In this document: positions 62,539 to 64,000 of the stretch, in pieces
Layout of the letters: the number at the start of each line of letters is the position of its first letter
How positions within the stretch are numbered: position 1 is the first letter of the stretch
Source: Verrucomicrobiaceae bacterium
Lineage (GTDB): Bacteria > Verrucomicrobiota > Verrucomicrobiia > Verrucomicrobiales > Akkermansiaceae
Direction of reading: 5' to 3'
Length of the DNA: 64,000 bases
Assembly (NCBI GenBank): GCA_027491155.1
Contig: JAIXWR010000037.1
Span: forward strand, 163,463 to 227,462
Program-made: the position numbers and the translations under genes
Notes under the pieces: model-generated
Told to the model about the DNA's origin: nothing
The model's input: only the letters and a program-made list of their open reading frames with translations
Database searches by the model: none

Positions 62539-64000
62539 TTAAGCGGGTTTCCGGTAGTTTTCGCGGTGGTGGATTTCCTCGAACTCGTGCCTGGGTTTGG
62601 TGAGCAACTGGTAACTGTTGCGTCTTCGTTTCACGGCCCGGGGCTCTTTGCGGAAGGGGCGGATGTCGATGAGCTTGGTGGCGGCTATCTCCAGCAATCG
62701 GATCATCGCGAGGCTGCGGTTGCGCGGTTTGCCGGCGTGGACGCGGAAGCTCTCGTGGCTTGAAGTTAGCAGGTCGAGGACGCCTTTGAAGCTCGAGTGC
62801 CAGACGGGCTTGCCGGCCACCGATGCGGCCTGCTGCATGATGCCACGGACGAGGTTGAAGGCGATGAGGCTCATCACGAGGGTCTTGTGCGCGAGGTCCG
62901 GGCTTTTGACCGCGAAGCTTTCCATGCCGAGCGTGCATTTCAGGTCGCGCAGTTTCAGTTCGATGTCCCAGCGCCGGACGTAGAGCCCGGCCAGCTCCAA
63001 GGCATCGTGCCTGGCGGGATCGGTCAGGGTGGTGACAAGGACCAGCTCCGCCTTGTCTCCCGCACGGTTCTCGTAGTGGAGCTTGATGAGGCGCAGCGTG
63101 AGCGTGGCCGGCAGACGCTCCCATTCCTCGCGGGATGCGGCGCTGCCCGCCGGGCGCGGCGGCCTCTTCCAGGTGACGAGACGGTCGCAGGGACCGAGGC
63201 GCTTGCCGTGCGACCAGTCCAGCGCCTTGTGCCGGGACTGGTGGAGGCGCATCAGGGCATGGCACCCCTGCCGCAGGCAACAGGCCAGAAGCTCGTAGGA
63301 ACAGAAGGCCCGGTCGGCGAGCAGCAGGTCGCCTTCCCCGAGAAGCGCGATGAGCCCGGCCGCCGCGGTGCTGTCGTGCCGGCTCCAGCGCCCGGTCTCG
63401 AAATGCTCCCAACCGCCATGGCCGAGGTCGAGAAGACCTACGATGCCCATCGTAGGAAAACCGCAGCCGGGCTTCTGGCCGGAAGGTTGGGGGTAGGCCA
63501 GCTGGTTGGCCGCGGTGTCCATGAGCTGCACCGAGCTGCCGTCGATGGCTTTCAAATTGAGCCCGTGCCAGCGGTTGTTGGCGGGCTCGACGCGGGACCG
63601 GAGCGTGTCCACAACGCGCCGGTGGACGGCATGCAGGAAAGGCAGGCCGAGGCGGCCGCGGGCCTTGCAATAGCTGGAAGTGTCCGAAGAGGGGACCGGC
63701 AGCCCGCAGGACCGGCACCAGCTTTGGACGAGGCCGACGGCCTTCTGGCACGAGGCGTTGGCTTCGAGGATCTGGGCGAGCCAGGCCCAGAACACCGGCA
63801 CATGGCCGAAGTGGCGCTGGCGCTCGGTGGGGTCGATGGATGCGAGGAAATCACCCGGGAGGAACTCCGCGAAGAGGACCGAGTAGCCGCTCAGCGAGCG
63901 CCGGGAGAAGAGCGCCCGCGATTGGCGAACGGCAGCTTGCAGGCGTCGCCTCGCGGTGGCAAAAACGGCGAGCGGAAAGCCGGTCAGGAAAGGTTGTTTG
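62539..64000 (-). mobile_element. IS4-family transposase, 5' end beyond the window
   Basis: The frame runs from the window edge to a TAA at 62539-62541, giving at least 486 residues. It has DDE-type signatures: KAIDGSSVQLMD (first Asp), LLLADRAFCSY (second Asp) and the IS4-specific Y-2-R-3-E-6-K pattern in YVRRWDIELKLRDLK, with the catalytic Glu. A start at GTG 63801 is possible, but the upstream sequence (RALFSRRSLSGYSVLFAEF, then PTERQRHFGHVPVFW) also looks like the family N-terminus, so the gene probably starts farther left on the minus strand, outside the window. The terminal inverted repeat pair cannot be tested here. Confidence 0.9.

Noticed and set aside
1..64000. CRISPR arrays, rRNA and tRNA genes
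   Set aside because: I saw no regularly spaced repeats and no rRNA- or tRNA-like sequence on either strand.

Overview
The window is GC-rich bacterial chromosome, almost fully coding, and most likely from the Verrucomicrobia (Verrucomicrobiaceae-like; Luteolibacter or Haloferula are my guess from memory). The main signs are a cassette of three pseudopilin-like proteins of the Verru_Chthon type, two very large PVC-style secreted dehydrogenase/cytochrome c proteins, a divergent pst/porin locus and many secreted proteins. No rRNA, tRNA or CRISPR array was found. One insertion sequence runs off the right edge.

Layout. 1-4.6 kb: the end of a nonribosomal peptide synthetase (C-A-T-TE) and a convergent secreted gingipain-like peptidase. 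5-9.5 kb (minus): a housekeeping run holding a UbiA-like membrane protein, adk, fmt, a coupled exported protein, pyrH and frr. 9.6-11.3 kb (plus): a DnaQ-like exonuclease and aroB. 11.4-14.9 kb (minus): three pseudopilin-like genes and galE. 15-17.7 kb: a Tyr/Gln-rich lipoprotein, a rhomboid protease and an isolated nuoB-nuoC pair. 17.9-21.5 kb (plus): trpA, dapF, a decayed zeta-toxin-like fragment and xylA.

21.5-30.3 kb is a phosphate-uptake locus: pstS-pstC-pstA-pstB, a second pstB and phoU on the minus strand, with a phosphate-selective porin on the plus strand. The intergenic region between pstS and the porin carries several GTCAC boxes in pairs 11 bp apart. PstC has a predicted coiled-coil insert of more than 300 residues. 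30.3-34.7 kb: a ROK-like protein, then feoA-feoB, a lipoprotein and a FeoB-associated Cys-rich peptide. The last 33 bp of feoB are repeated just before that peptide gene, with only synonymous differences, which looks like an insertion scar.

34.7-50 kb: a secreted lyase-like protein, a 1305-residue beta-propeller/HEAT/cytochrome c protein, two small membrane proteins, a HupE/UreJ-type protein, a LolD-type ATPase, and a three-gene cluster (retropepsin-like protein, membrane-bound inactive transglutaminase, RimK-like ligase). These are followed by an outer-membrane factor and periplasmic adaptor without their pump, and an RlmI-type methyltransferase. 50-61.4 kb: secreted carbohydrate-active proteins (a clan GH-D-like protein and a GH2 enzyme) and a 1789-residue protein with three LamG-like repeats, a sugar-dehydrogenase propeller and two heme sites. 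61.4-64 kb: a small accessory patch with broken reading frames, ending in an IS4-family transposase cut by the window edge.

Protein family names come from reading the translations by eye. No database search was possible.
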